The notes beneath the pieces were generated by a model, which saw only the letters and a list, made by a program, of their open reading frames with translations, was not told where the DNA came from and ran no database searches. This document shows positions 26,225-35,141 of a DNA stretch of 46,025 nucleotides, piece after piece (the stretch's first letter is position 1; each line of letters starts with the position of its first letter). This DNA is from Candidatus Velthaea versatilis. GTDB lineage: Bacteria; Vulcanimicrobiota; Vulcanimicrobiia; Vulcanimicrobiales; Vulcanimicrobiaceae. The position numbers and the translations under genes are program-made. The DNA lies in assembly GCA_003134035.1 (NCBI GenBank), contig PLAE01000236.1, positions 1-46,025 of the forward strand, read 5' to 3'.

Positions 26225-27489
26225 TTCGCGGGCTTGTACCAGCTATCGAGGCCCTTTTGAAGTTTGGCCGCCGCGACCGCCGGCGCATCGGTTCCGTTGA
26301 TCACGTTCGAGCCTTCGACCCAAAACATGTTTTCAAGATTCGGCGTGCCGCGCGAGAGGATTTGATAGGTCGGCCGGATCGTCGATTTGCACGTGCCGCG
26401 CCAGCTTGCGAACTGCAGCGCCAGCGGATCGCTCAGGGCGACCGGCGCGCGCTGCAGGCTGAAGAAGCCGGGGAGCGCGTTGGCATACAGCTTGGCGAAT
26501 TCGGGTGACGCGACCCATTCCAAAAAGGCTTTGGCTTGCGCGGGATGCGGCGATTTCGCATTGAGACCCAGCGCGATGTCGGGGTGATCGGAGATGTAAC
26601 ACGTGTCGCCGGCCTTCTGCACCGGCGGCGCAAACGCGCCCAGCGCGAACGTTGCCTGCTTGCGGAAACCGCTGATCTCCCACGAGCCCGCCGGATAGAT
26701 CGCGGCCCGGCCCAGCGTGAAGAGGTTCTGGCTGTCGGCGTAGGACTGCGCCTCGAATCCGTCGCCCAAATACGGGCGCCATTTGGCGAGCACGGCGAAC
26801 GGTTCGACCCATTGCGGGTCGGTCAACTTCGCTTTGCCGTGGATCAGCGCCAAGCGGCCCGTCTCGCCTTTATAATACGTTGGGCCGATGTTCTGGTAGC
26901 CCATCGAGGCGGTTTCCCAGCCCTCTTTGGTGCCCAGGGCAAGCGGAACGTACGTGCCGTCGGCCTTGATCTTCTCGAGCAGCGCGAAAAACTCGGGCAC
27001 GGTCGCGGGCGGCTTGAGTCCGAGCTTGTCGAAGGCGTCCTTGTTATAGATGAAGCCGTGGATGACGGCCGCCATCGGGACGCAGAACGTCGTTTTCCCG
27101 TCGTCGGTCGTCCACGCGGTGCGCGCGACGCTCGAGAAGTTGCCCATCCCTTTGAGCCCGTTGAGCGGGACGAGCCGGCCCTTTTGAAAGAGCTGCAGCG
27201 ATGCGTCGAACGGCCGGCACGTGATGAGGTCGCCGGCCGTCCCGGCATCGAGCTTGGAGTTGAGCGCCGCGTTGTATTCCGTCGGCGCCGTCGGCTCGAA
27301 CTTGACGATGATATCGGGATGGGTTTTCTCGAATGCGGGAATGATTTTCTCTTGCCAGATCGCGAGGTCATCGTTGCGCCAGCTCTCGATCGTCAGCGTG
27401 ACGGGCGCCGCCCATACGGCGCCGGCGCCGGCGCATGTCAATACGGCGATCAACGCCAAAACGCCGAAGATGAATCTCGGAATGCTCAT
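26221..27489 (-). CDS. Extracellular sugar-binding protein (family 1)
   Basis: 422-residue periplasmic binding protein of the CUT1 importer and first gene of its operon. Signal peptide: MSIPRFIFGVLALIAVLTCAG... ending near VWAAP. The mature part starts VTLTIESWRND and has the family-1 pattern IIPAFEKTHPDIIVKFEP, AALNSKLDAGTAGDLITC and AFLEWVASPEFAKLYA. There is no lipobox Cys at the cleavage site, as expected for a free periplasmic protein in a diderm. The ligand is a sugar or oligosaccharide; the neighbouring GH20 enzyme suggests amino sugars. It starts 50 bp from the divergent MFS gene. Confidence 0.94.
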   Translation of the reverse strand: MSIPRFIFGVLALIAVLTCAGAGAVWAAPVTLTIESWRNDDLAIWQEKIIPAFEKTHPDIIVKFEPTAPTEYNAALNSKLDAGTAGDLITCRPFDASLQLFQKGRLVPLNGLKGMGNFSSVARTAWTTDDGKTTFCVPMAAVIHGFIYNKDAFDKLGLKPPATVPEFFALLEKIKADGTYVPLALGTKEGWETASMGYQNIGPTYYKGETGRLALIHGKAKLTDPQWVEPFAVLAKWRPYLGDGFEAQSYADSQNLFTLGRAAIYPAGSWEISGFRKQATFALGAFAPPVQKAGDTCYISDHPDIALGLNAKSPHPAQAKAFLEWVASPEFAKLYANALPGFFSLQRAPVALSDPLALQFASWRGTCKSTIRPTYQILSRGTPNLENMFWVEGSNVINGTDAPAVAAAKLQKGLDSWYKPAK

Positions 27490-27539
27490 GCCCGAACTTT
27501 CTCGCTGCCGCGGCGCGGTACGTTGAGCGGGGTCCTTCT

Positions 27540-29132
27540 GTGAGCGCGAGCCCGGCCCTCCGGGAGCCGAAAGCGCGCGCCAATCCGCCGCTCGAACACA
27601 ACTATGCCGTCAACGTCGCACTCGTCGTCTTGGCGCTCTTTCCGGGCCTGATCAACACCAGCGCGATCGGGTTGCTGGGTCCGGTGATCGGTGCGGATCT
27701 CGGCGTGAGGCCCGACGCCGTCGGCCGGCTGCCGCTTTTCAACGATGCGGCTCTCGCGTTCGGCGCGCTGCTGGCGGCCGATCTGGTGCGCTTTTTCGAC
27801 GCGCGGCGGCTGTTCTACGTGCTGTTGGGCGTTTCGCTCGTGACGTCACTGGTGAGCGCGCTGACGACCAACTTCGCGCTGTTGGTCGGCGCGCACATCG
27901 TGCACGGATTGGTCGCCGGCAACCTCTTTATCGTGATGCTGCCGCCGCTGGTCACCGGCTTTGGCGCGAAGCGGCTGGGCAGCACGGCGCTCGTCCTCGT
28001 GCCCAGCCTGTTCGGAGCCGCGACGCTGGGTCCGGTCCTCGCCGCGCTCGTTGCGGCGCCGCACGCGTGGCGGGCGATCTTCGGCGCCGAAGTCGCCGTC
28101 GCGATCGTCACGATCGCGCTGGCGGCGCGCACGCTGGCCGCCCGGCCGCCGGCCGAACCGGACGCGCGACCGGACTGGTTCGCGCACATCGTGTCGGGCC
28201 TCGCCGCGATCTCGATCTTCGTGGGCGCGGGCGGGCTGGCGGGCCACGATTGGACCGATCTCGCGGCGACGATCCCCGTCGCCGCCGGCGTCGCGCTGTT
28301 CATCGTGCTCATCGCCGGCGAGAACTTCTTACCGCACGCGCTCGTGCCGGTGCGCGGACTCTCGACGTCGCTCGCCCTCGTCGGCATCGTCGCGACGATG
28401 GTCGGCAGCGCGTGCTTCGCCGCCTTGACGCAAGCGTTCATCCTCGTGCTCGAACGGCTGCACGGTTTGGATCTGCGCGCGACGGGTTTGGCGTTCTGGC
28501 CCGAGTTCTTTGCCGCGCTGCTCGCGGGCGCGATCTTTGGGCGGCTGGTGACGACGCGCTGGATCGCGGTGGTGGGAATGGGCGGCCTGGGCATCATCGG
28601 CCTAGCGCTGGTGCTGGTTCTCGCGCGCTGGCCGCCGACGGCGGCCGAGGTCGCCGCGCTGACGTTCCTCGCCGGCCTGGGATCGGGCTGCGCGGTCACG
28701 CCGGGCTTGCTGCTCGTGGCGTTAACCTACCCGCGCAGGAGCGTCGGACGCGCGCTCGCAATGCTCAACCTGCTGCGCTTGACCGGCACCTACGTTAGCG
28801 GACCGCTGGCCGAACACAGCGTCGGCTCGCGCACGCGCGACTATTTCGCGGCCACGCGGGCGGCCCGCCACGGCATCGACCGGACGGTGCGCGAGTTCGT
28901 TCTCTACGGTCGCGTGGCGCCGGGGATCGACCGGCACGCCTTGCAGTCCGCGCTCTCCGCCGGCATTCACGACGCGCTCGTCCTGGTGCTCGCTCTGTCA
29001 TGTGCGGGTCTTGCGGCGATCGCCGTGTTGCTCGTCCGTTTGCACCGGCCGTTGATCGCGCCGGATCTGAGCGCGTTCGATGCCGGCGGGGCGGCCCTGC
29101 CCGCGACGACCGGATCGCGCCAACCCCGTTGA
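27540..29132 (+). CDS. MFS transporter, DHA2-like
   Basis: 530-residue major-facilitator protein with about 14 hydrophobic helices, the DHA2 (drug:H+ antiporter-2) size. Early helices carry GLINTSAIGLLGPVIGADLGV and RLPLFNDAALAFGALLAADLV; a motif-A-like DARRLFYVLLGVSL follows, and the motif-C-like VPSLFGAATLGPVLAALVAAPHAWRAIF is typical of exporters. A non-hydrophobic loop near residues 410-460 (RTRDYFAATRAARHGIDRTVREF) lies before the last helix. GTG start. Export substrate unknown. It heads the plus-strand run with the GH20 enzyme and the PDZ-tailed transporter. Confidence 0.88.
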   Translation: MSASPALREPKARANPPLEHNYAVNVALVVLALFPGLINTSAIGLLGPVIGADLGVRPDAVGRLPLFNDAALAFGALLAADLVRFFDARRLFYVLLGVSLVTSLVSALTTNFALLVGAHIVHGLVAGNLFIVMLPPLVTGFGAKRLGSTALVLVPSLFGAATLGPVLAALVAAPHAWRAIFGAEVAVAIVTIALAARTLAARPPAEPDARPDWFAHIVSGLAAISIFVGAGGLAGHDWTDLAATIPVAAGVALFIVLIAGENFLPHALVPVRGLSTSLALVGIVATMVGSACFAALTQAFILVLERLHGLDLRATGLAFWPEFFAALLAGAIFGRLVTTRWIAVVGMGGLGIIGLALVLVLARWPPTAAEVAALTFLAGLGSGCAVTPGLLLVALTYPRRSVGRALAMLNLLRLTGTYVSGPLAEHSVGSRTRDYFAATRAARHGIDRTVREFVLYGRVAPGIDRHALQSALSAGIHDALVLVLALSCAGLAAIAVLLVRLHRPLIAPDLSAFDAGGAALPATTGSRQPR

Positions 29133-29180
29133 GGGCGCCCGAGAGGCTTTCGCTGACGCGGACGCGCAAGCGCGCTCCCA

Positions 29181-31157
29181 ATGGCTGCCGTTCGCGCCTG
29201 CGTCGCAATCGCAATCATCTTTTTGCTGCGGCCGGGCGCGGCGCGCGCGGCCTCGCCGCCGGCGCTGGTCCCGGCCCCGCTGCACGTCGCGTGGACCCGC
29301 TGCCGAGGCGGCGGCTTCGCGCTCGACCGTCCGCTGCGGTTCGCCGCGGGCATCGATCCGGGGGGCCTCGCGCTCGTGCGCGAACGCTGGGGCGCGCTGG
29401 GCATCCCGGCGCCGGTGCGCGCGCCGCGCGCCGACGTCCAAAACGTGCGGCGTGCCGGCGCCGGCTATCGGCTCGATGTCGAGCCGGCCGCGGTTCGGAT
29501 CGCGGCCCCAAGCGGCGAAGCCGAATTCGATGCGCTCGCGACCCTCGCGCAGCTTCCGGTGCGCGACGGCGGGCGCTGGCGGCTGCCGTGCGCGGCGATT
29601 CGCGACGCGCCGGCGCTGCGCTGGCGCATCGTGTCCGACGATATCTCGCGCGGGCCGTTTCCCACGCTGCGCTATTTCAAGGAGCGGATCCGGACGCTGG
29701 CGGGCTTGAAGATCAACGGCTGGTCGCCGTATATGGAGCAGGTCTTTTTCGACCCCGCGCATCCGTATGTCGCTTTTCCGAACGCACTGCACGCCGGCGA
29801 GCTGCGCGAACTGGCGGACTACGCGCGGCGCTTCCACGTCGCACTGATCCCCGAGCAACAGACGTTCGCGCACATGCACGAGACGCTCAAGTTCCAGCGG
29901 CTCGGCGGCCTGGCGGAATTGCCGCACGGGTATCTGCTGTCGCCCAGCGACCCCGGGACGTACGCCTATCTCGAACCGCTGCTGCGCGCCGAACTCGCGG
30001 CCGCGGGGCCGGTGCCGTTCTTTCACATCGGTTCCGACGAGCCGCTGGACCTTGGCCGCGGGCGCACGCCGCGCACGGCGCAGGTGTTCGCCGCGCACGT
30101 CACGCGGCTGGCCGCCGTCGTCGCCCAGACCGGCGCGCGGCCGATGATTTGGGACGACGCCATTCAGGCCGATCCGACGATCTTGAGCTTGATTCCCAAG
30201 GGCACCGTCGTCGTTACCTTTCACTACGGCGCCGAAGCGTCGTTCGTGAAGTACATCGCGCCGGTCGCCGCGGCCGGCTTCGATCAAATGGTCTCGCCCG
30301 GCGCGAACGACTGGAACGAGGTCTACGCCGATCTCGACACGGCGTACGCCAACGCGGCCCAATTCGTGGCCGACGGCAAGGCGGCGCACGTGCTGGGAAT
30401 GTTCGACACCGTCTGGCACGACGACGGTGAATCGCTCTTCGAGGCGACGTGGGCGCCGGTCGCGTTCGCCGCGGCGAGTGCCTGGCAAACGGCGCCGGTC
30501 GACCGCGCGCGCTGGCATGCGACGTTCGCGCGGGCGTTTTTCGGTTCGGACGACGCGGGATTCGGCGCCGATCTCGACGCGCTCGCAGCGATGCGCGATG
30601 CCTTGCACACGAAGCCGGAAAGCGATCCGCCGAACTACTTGTTCTGGAGCGATCCGTTCGATCCGCGGCTGCAGGGACGGCTCGATCCCGGCGCGGTCGC
30701 GCTGATCCGCAATCGGGCCGAGGACGTGCTGACGCATTTGGCGCGCGCGGGGCCGCCGCTGCACCGCAACGCGGCCGAGGTCATGCGCCTTGGGGCGCTG
30801 CGCTACGACGCGCTGGGGCGGCGCTTCGAGATCGGAACCGAAGCGCGCGACTATTACGCCGACGCGCGCGCGCACGCCGCCGCGCACGCTGACGGGCCGG
30901 TGTATCGCGGGCTCAACGTCGTAAACTATCTGTGCTGGGAATTACGCGACGAAATGACGGCGATCGCACCGCTCTACGCCCGCGCGTGGAGTTACGAGAG
31001 CACGCCGCCGGGACTCGCGCGCGTCGCGGTGCGCTACCGGCTCGCCGCCGAGCAAGCGACGCTCGACGCCGACCGGTTCAACGCCGCCGCGCGCGAAGAC
31101 TATCTGCGCGACGGGTTGCTGCCGCCCTTCGAGCGCGTGCTGGACCGCGCGAATTGA
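29181..31157 (+). CDS. GH20-family beta-N-acetylhexosaminidase-like enzyme, secreted
   Basis: 658-residue secreted glycosidase. Signal peptide VRACVAIAIIFLLRPGAARAAS, then a GH20b-type N-terminal domain (ALVPAPLHVAWTRC...), a TIM barrel beginning FPTLRYFKERIRTLAGLKINGW, with the catalytic Asp-Glu pair Asp286-Glu287 in FHIGSDEPLD, and ARPMIWDDAI. GH20 enzymes release terminal GlcNAc/GalNAc by substrate-assisted catalysis in which the Asp positions the acetamide. The motif reads GSDE rather than the common GGDE, and the barrel is divergent, so the exact glycan is uncertain. The C-terminal 200 residues are helical. Its stop overlaps the start of the next gene in TTGA. Confidence 0.82.
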   Translation: MAAVRACVAIAIIFLLRPGAARAASPPALVPAPLHVAWTRCRGGGFALDRPLRFAAGIDPGGLALVRERWGALGIPAPVRAPRADVQNVRRAGAGYRLDVEPAAVRIAAPSGEAEFDALATLAQLPVRDGGRWRLPCAAIRDAPALRWRIVSDDISRGPFPTLRYFKERIRTLAGLKINGWSPYMEQVFFDPAHPYVAFPNALHAGELRELADYARRFHVALIPEQQTFAHMHETLKFQRLGGLAELPHGYLLSPSDPGTYAYLEPLLRAELAAAGPVPFFHIGSDEPLDLGRGRTPRTAQVFAAHVTRLAAVVAQTGARPMIWDDAIQADPTILSLIPKGTVVVTFHYGAEASFVKYIAPVAAAGFDQMVSPGANDWNEVYADLDTAYANAAQFVADGKAAHVLGMFDTVWHDDGESLFEATWAPVAFAAASAWQTAPVDRARWHATFARAFFGSDDAGFGADLDALAAMRDALHTKPESDPPNYLFWSDPFDPRLQGRLDPGAVALIRNRAEDVLTHLARAGPPLHRNAAEVMRLGALRYDALGRRFEIGTEARDYYADARAHAAAHADGPVYRGLNVVNYLCWELRDEMTAIAPLYARAWSYESTPPGLARVAVRYRLAAEQATLDADRFNAAAREDYLRDGLLPPFERVLDRAN

Positions 31158-33133
31158 CCGGAGTCGCGATCGTCGCGGCGTTTGCGGCGCTCGCGGCACT
31201 GATGATCGCGCGCAAACTGCCGGCGCTCTTGGCGGTGCCCGTCATGGCGCTCACGATCGGAGCGCTCGCGGGCGTCGGCCCAGCGGGTCTGGGCGATATC
31301 TTCGCCAAGGGCGCGGTGCTGCTCGCGCCGACGATCGCGACGCTGATCTTCGGCGCGCTGCTCAGCCGGGTCGTCCTGTCGACCGGCATCGCCGAAACCG
31401 TCGTGACCGTCGCGGCCGAATTCGGCGGCGACCGGCCGCTGGTGCTCGCGCTCGTCGTCTGCGTCGCGGTCGCCCTGCTGTTCACCTCGGTGACGGGTCT
31501 GGGTGCCATCATCATGATCGGCACGATCGTGCTGCCCGTGATGCTCACCGTCGGCGTGCCGCGCGCGACCGCCGCGACGCTTTTTCTCATGGCCTTCGGC
31601 TTGGGCTACATCTTCAATCTCGCGCAGTGGAAGTTCTACACCCAGATCTTCGGCGCCGATCAAAGCGTGTTTGGCGCGTACATCTACGTGCTGGCCGCGA
31701 TCGAAGTGCTGGCGATCGCGGCGTACGCGGCGGTCAGCGCGCGCACGAATCGCGATTACGCCACGTTCGCGTTGCCGGCGGCGGAACCCAAACGCCGCGT
31801 TCCGCTCATCGCGCTCGTGACGCCGGTGCTGCCGGTCGTGCTGTTCAAAGTCTTGAGCCTCGACGCGACGGTGGCGTTCGCGCTCGCCGCGCTTTTCGGC
31901 GTGCTCGTCACGCGTCCGCGCGATGCGGTGCAGACGCTCATGGCGGCTTGGATTCGCGGTCTGGAGGACGTCGGCCCGGCGGTCATCCTGATGCTCGGCA
32001 TCGGCATGCTGCTCTTCGCCGCGAAGCTGCCCGCCGTCGCCGCCGCCGTCACGCCGCTCATCGCCGCGGTCGCGCCGCGCACGCCGCTGGCGTACGTGAT
32101 CGTGTTCGGGCTGTTGAGTCCGCTCGCGCTCTATCGCGGACCGCTCAACGTGTACGGCGTCGGGATCGGCGTGTTCACCGTGCTCGCGACGATGCACGTG
32201 CTCGCGCCCGTCGCGCTCGTCGCCGCGGTGATGGCGGTCGTGCAAGTGCAGAACGTGTGCGATCCGACCAACACCCAAAATGTCTGGGTCGCGAACTTTA
32301 CCGGCGTCGGCGTCGACCGGATCACGCGGCTGACGCTGCCGTATCAAGTCGGCGTCGCAACGCTGGCGGTGATCGCGGTCGCGCTCTTCGGCGCCCAGCT
32401 CTTCGGCACACCGCTCTTCGGCCGCGCGCCGTTCGCGTTCGCGCATCCGGCCGCCGCCGCGGAGTTGGGCGGGTTGACGGCGCCCGCCGCGGCGGCCGCG
32501 ACGATCGCCGTCATGTCCGCCGACGCCGCCGCGGACGACGCCGCGAACGAAGTCCGGACGGCGATCGCGCACGGCTGGCGCGGCTACCGGACCGTCGCAA
32601 CGAAGACCGATCCGGCCGCCAGCGATTGCTTGGCGAAGCCGTATGCCGCGGTCGTCCGCGTGTCGGTCGAACGCGACGGCGGCGAACGCGACATCGGGAT
32701 CGAACTGCAGGACTGTGCGGGTTGGAGCGTCGATCAATGGCACGCGCAAGGCAACGACATCGCGCGGCTCGCACTCGACGTGCTGTTCCGGCTGCGCTTG
32801 TGGATGCACGACCGGCCGGCCCTCGCCGCCAACCTCTTCGGCCGCGGCTTGGCCTACGATCCGGCGACGGGGCCGACCTATTTCTACACGCTCTTCAAAC
32901 CCGCCGACGGCTATATGCGCGCGATCGTGCGGCCGGGCGGCCCGGCGTACACCGCCGGCTTACGGACCGGCGATGTGATCGATAAACTCGACGGCAAGTT
33001 TTGGTGGGAGTACGGCACCTACCAGACCGAGCTGCGCGCCTACGACGGTCAGCCGCACACCTACGACGTCGAACGCGGCGGAATCGGCGGACCGCCCGTG
33101 CACGTCGCACTGGGCGCTCCGTTTCGCGGCTGA
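31154..33133 (+). CDS. Multi-TM transporter fused to a PDZ-like domain
   Basis: 659-residue fusion. Residues 1 to about 430 are an ion-transporter-superfamily permease (GntP/DcuC/citrate type): about eleven helices, with GALLSRVVLSTGIAETVV, LLFTSVTGLGAIIMIGTIVL, GLGYIFNLAQWKFYTQIFG and QVQNVCDPTNTQNVWVANF. Then a linker domain with two Cys (SDCLAKPY, LQDCAGW) and a C-terminal PDZ-like domain from about residue 576 (MRAIVRPGGPAYTAGLRTGDVIDKLDG). The start is TTG 31154, overlapping the GH20 stop as TTGA; the frame upstream is only a shadow. The frame is uninterrupted, so the fusion is real in this sequence. Substrate unknown; location suggests a sugar or sugar acid released by the GH20 enzyme. 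Confidence 0.8.
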   Translation: MTGVAIVAAFAALAALMIARKLPALLAVPVMALTIGALAGVGPAGLGDIFAKGAVLLAPTIATLIFGALLSRVVLSTGIAETVVTVAAEFGGDRPLVLALVVCVAVALLFTSVTGLGAIIMIGTIVLPVMLTVGVPRATAATLFLMAFGLGYIFNLAQWKFYTQIFGADQSVFGAYIYVLAAIEVLAIAAYAAVSARTNRDYATFALPAAEPKRRVPLIALVTPVLPVVLFKVLSLDATVAFALAALFGVLVTRPRDAVQTLMAAWIRGLEDVGPAVILMLGIGMLLFAAKLPAVAAAVTPLIAAVAPRTPLAYVIVFGLLSPLALYRGPLNVYGVGIGVFTVLATMHVLAPVALVAAVMAVVQVQNVCDPTNTQNVWVANFTGVGVDRITRLTLPYQVGVATLAVIAVALFGAQLFGTPLFGRAPFAFAHPAAAAELGGLTAPAAAAATIAVMSADAAADDAANEVRTAIAHGWRGYRTVATKTDPAASDCLAKPYAAVVRVSVERDGGERDIGIELQDCAGWSVDQWHAQGNDIARLALDVLFRLRLWMHDRPALAANLFGRGLAYDPATGPTYFYTLFKPADGYMRAIVRPGGPAYTAGLRTGDVIDKLDGKFWWEYGTYQTELRAYDGQPHTYDVERGGIGGPPVHVALGAPFRG

Positions 33134-33279
33134 TTGCGTGGCCGGCGCGGGCGAACACCGATCCGCGCGGCGACCATAGCCCCGTGCTGCACGAGTTGGC
33201 GGACCGTGGTATGCGGCAAAGCTGAAAGAAGCACTCATAAACTTAACTTGGTTTGACGATATCTTACACGGAGGAAGCA

Positions 33280-33633
33280 ATGATGATGAACGCGATGTCT
33301 ACCGACCAGTTGGCCCCCTTGCGCAGCATCGTGTTTGGGGCGATCGACGCCTGGAACACCAATCATCCCCAGGCGCTGCATTCGCGCCGCGAGCGCGGCT
33401 GTGTGAACGTTGCGCAGGTCTACGCCGATGCGAGCGGCGCGCCGACGTACACCATCACGATCGTTTGTGCGCTGGCCGGACCGGCCCCGCTCACCTTTCA
33501 CGGCCACGATCTCGCCGCGACTGTCGAGCACGCATGCGTGACCGTCGAGCGTCGGATCGAGCACGAACTTCGTGGCCGAGCGCTCAAGGTGAGCGAATAC
33601 GAAGCCGAGCGCAAATACGGCGTCGCGGTTTGA
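33280..33633 (+). CDS. Hypothetical protein, faintly HPF-like
   Basis: 117 residues. ATG 33280 has GGAGG 5 nt upstream (33270-33274); ATG 33283 at 8 nt is equally good. The protein has an N-terminal helix (LAPLRSIVFGAIDAWN), two strands (NVAQVYADAS, YTITIVCALAG) and a helix LAATVEHACVTVERRIEHEL. The strand-then-helix with alternating charged residues is reminiscent of S30AE ribosome-hibernation proteins, but the resemblance is weak. No signal peptide. It stands alone, with an AT-rich promoter region upstream. Confidence 0.75.
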   Translation: MMMNAMSTDQLAPLRSIVFGAIDAWNTNHPQALHSRRERGCVNVAQVYADASGAPTYTITIVCALAGPAPLTFHGHDLAATVEHACVTVERRIEHELRGRALKVSEYEAERKYGVAV

Positions 33634-33689
33634 GGTCCTCATGCGTATTCTCTGGCTTCGGCGGAAAATTAGCCCCGCGGTGAATTCAT

Positions 33690-34979
33690 TTAGCGGTGTT
33701 CCACGAACCGCGGGTCAATAGCGCGGTCCAGAACCGAATCGAAGGTCGTAAGCGGGCAGTCAAAGCTCGGGCATCCCGGAAGAAAAACCGGCACCATGAG
33801 CGGCGCCGCGTTTCGGAGCGACGTGCCTGAGCGAAGTTCGTCGAGCGTCTGCGCGCTAAAAAGGATCCGCACGAACGCTCCGCTCGAACCCGATGGCGGG
33901 GCATAGAGCTCGAACACGAGGGCGCCGCCGGGCGGCGTATCGTTTGGTTGATATCCCGGAATCAACCAAGAGACATGGAGCATGCCGGCGAGGGTTTCGA
34001 GATTGGTGTCGTGGCCGACGAATGCGGCGAACCGGACGCCGGGCGGAACCGGAGTTTGCGCGCGCCGCTTGCCGTCGGCGCTCTGATCGATCGTTGCACC
34101 GAGGGTCGCGAGCAGATTCGAACCCTGCGCCGTTGCCGTGTACGACGTCTCGGTCGTGACGATGTATTTGAGCATATGGAGTTGCGATAGCCACAGAAGC
34201 GTCGGCGCGTCGACACGGCCCCACCCGACGTCGGCCATCGGCATCCCGTCCGCATACTCGAGGATGAAGTCCTCAACGGCGGTTGAGCCGAGCTCGACAG
34301 GACCGCTCAGGGATGTCAGTCCGGTTTTTTCGCTCGCCGACAGAGAACTCGGAACGCTGGTAATCGCTGGGCATTGACCGGCCGCGCAGCCGAGAATCGA
34401 TTCGAGCGCGGAAAAGGCCGCGCGGTTTGCCGTGACGAGGGCGGCGGGGTCATTGCCGATCGCGCCGGCAACCGAAGCGCGCGCGGCGATCGGGTCCGCT
34501 TTGCCCAGTGCCGGCAGCGCATGGAAGATCGGGTCGACGGTCGCGTCGGCAACGTGTTTGAGAATCCCGCAACTCGGAGCGATTCCGGAAATCAACGCGT
34601 CGGCAGTCGCCTTGGTGCGCTGCTCGACGTCCGCCCACACAAAGACCGCGCCGGCCGGCGGACATCCCGTCTCCGGCAAGAGTCCCGCCTGCGCATAGCG
34701 CCGGCGGTATGCCTGACCTTCGATCGTCATCAGCGCCGCACCGTGCGCCGTGAGATAACCCGGCGGCGTATTCCAGGCCGGCCAAGGACGCGCGGCATAG
34801 GCGCTGAGCTTACCGGGATCCGTTGGCGAACGTACTCCGTGACGGCTAAAGATCATCACCATGCGCAGCGGCTCAGCATCCGCGGCGGAGGGCGCGTTCC
34901 CGGCGCCGGCTCGCACTGCCGAAAGAAGACAAAGGACGGCCGTAACGAGTGCGCGCAGAGCGGAACTGATCGGTTTCAT
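33690..34979 (-). CDS. Secreted histidine acid phosphatase (AppA/Agp type)
   Basis: 429-residue periplasmic phosphatase of the two-domain histidine phosphatase family, which includes phytases and glucose-1-phosphatase. Signal peptide MKPISSALRALVTAVLCLLSAVRAGA. Catalytic RHGVRSP with Arg46 and nucleophile His47; the second-half HD motif is GHDTN (His323-Asp324), the acid being Asp324. Several Cys (ETGCPP, SCGIL, LGCAAGQCP, PGCPSFDCP) could form disulphides, as in AppA. It would release phosphate from organic esters outside the inner membrane. Divergent from a beta-propeller gene across a region with palindrome and tandem repeat, likely its control region. Confidence 0.93.
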   Translation of the reverse strand: MKPISSALRALVTAVLCLLSAVRAGAGNAPSAADAEPLRMVMIFSRHGVRSPTDPGKLSAYAARPWPAWNTPPGYLTAHGAALMTIEGQAYRRRYAQAGLLPETGCPPAGAVFVWADVEQRTKATADALISGIAPSCGILKHVADATVDPIFHALPALGKADPIAARASVAGAIGNDPAALVTANRAAFSALESILGCAAGQCPAITSVPSSLSASEKTGLTSLSGPVELGSTAVEDFILEYADGMPMADVGWGRVDAPTLLWLSQLHMLKYIVTTETSYTATAQGSNLLATLGATIDQSADGKRRAQTPVPPGVRFAAFVGHDTNLETLAGMLHVSWLIPGYQPNDTPPGGALVFELYAPPSGSSGAFVRILFSAQTLDELRSGTSLRNAAPLMVPVFLPGCPSFDCPLTTFDSVLDRAIDPRFVEHR

Positions 34980-35064
34980 TGCGGTGCTGCTCTCTTAGGC
35001 GTCACGCGTCGCGCGTTCCTCGCCGTAGTCGCTGCGTCGAATTGCTCGCCGACGAGCCATATCA

Positions 35065-35080
35065 TTCATGATTGCATGAA
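35065..35080. promoter_or_regulatory. Palindrome TTCATG-N4-CATGAA
   Basis: Perfect 6-bp inverted repeat around ATTG, 86 bp upstream of the phosphatase start. Suitable size for a dimeric regulator; no known factor matched. Confidence 0.4.
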
Positions 35081-35141
35081 CGGCAGATGATCGCGAAGAT
35101 GTTGTTGGATCGATAAGCCGATCTTAATGCTTTGTTCACCT

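Noticed and set aside
31100-32809. Long minus-strand open frame opposite the PDZ-tailed transporter
   Set aside because: Very Arg/His/Asp-rich mirror of the real gene, with no motif; a codon shadow.
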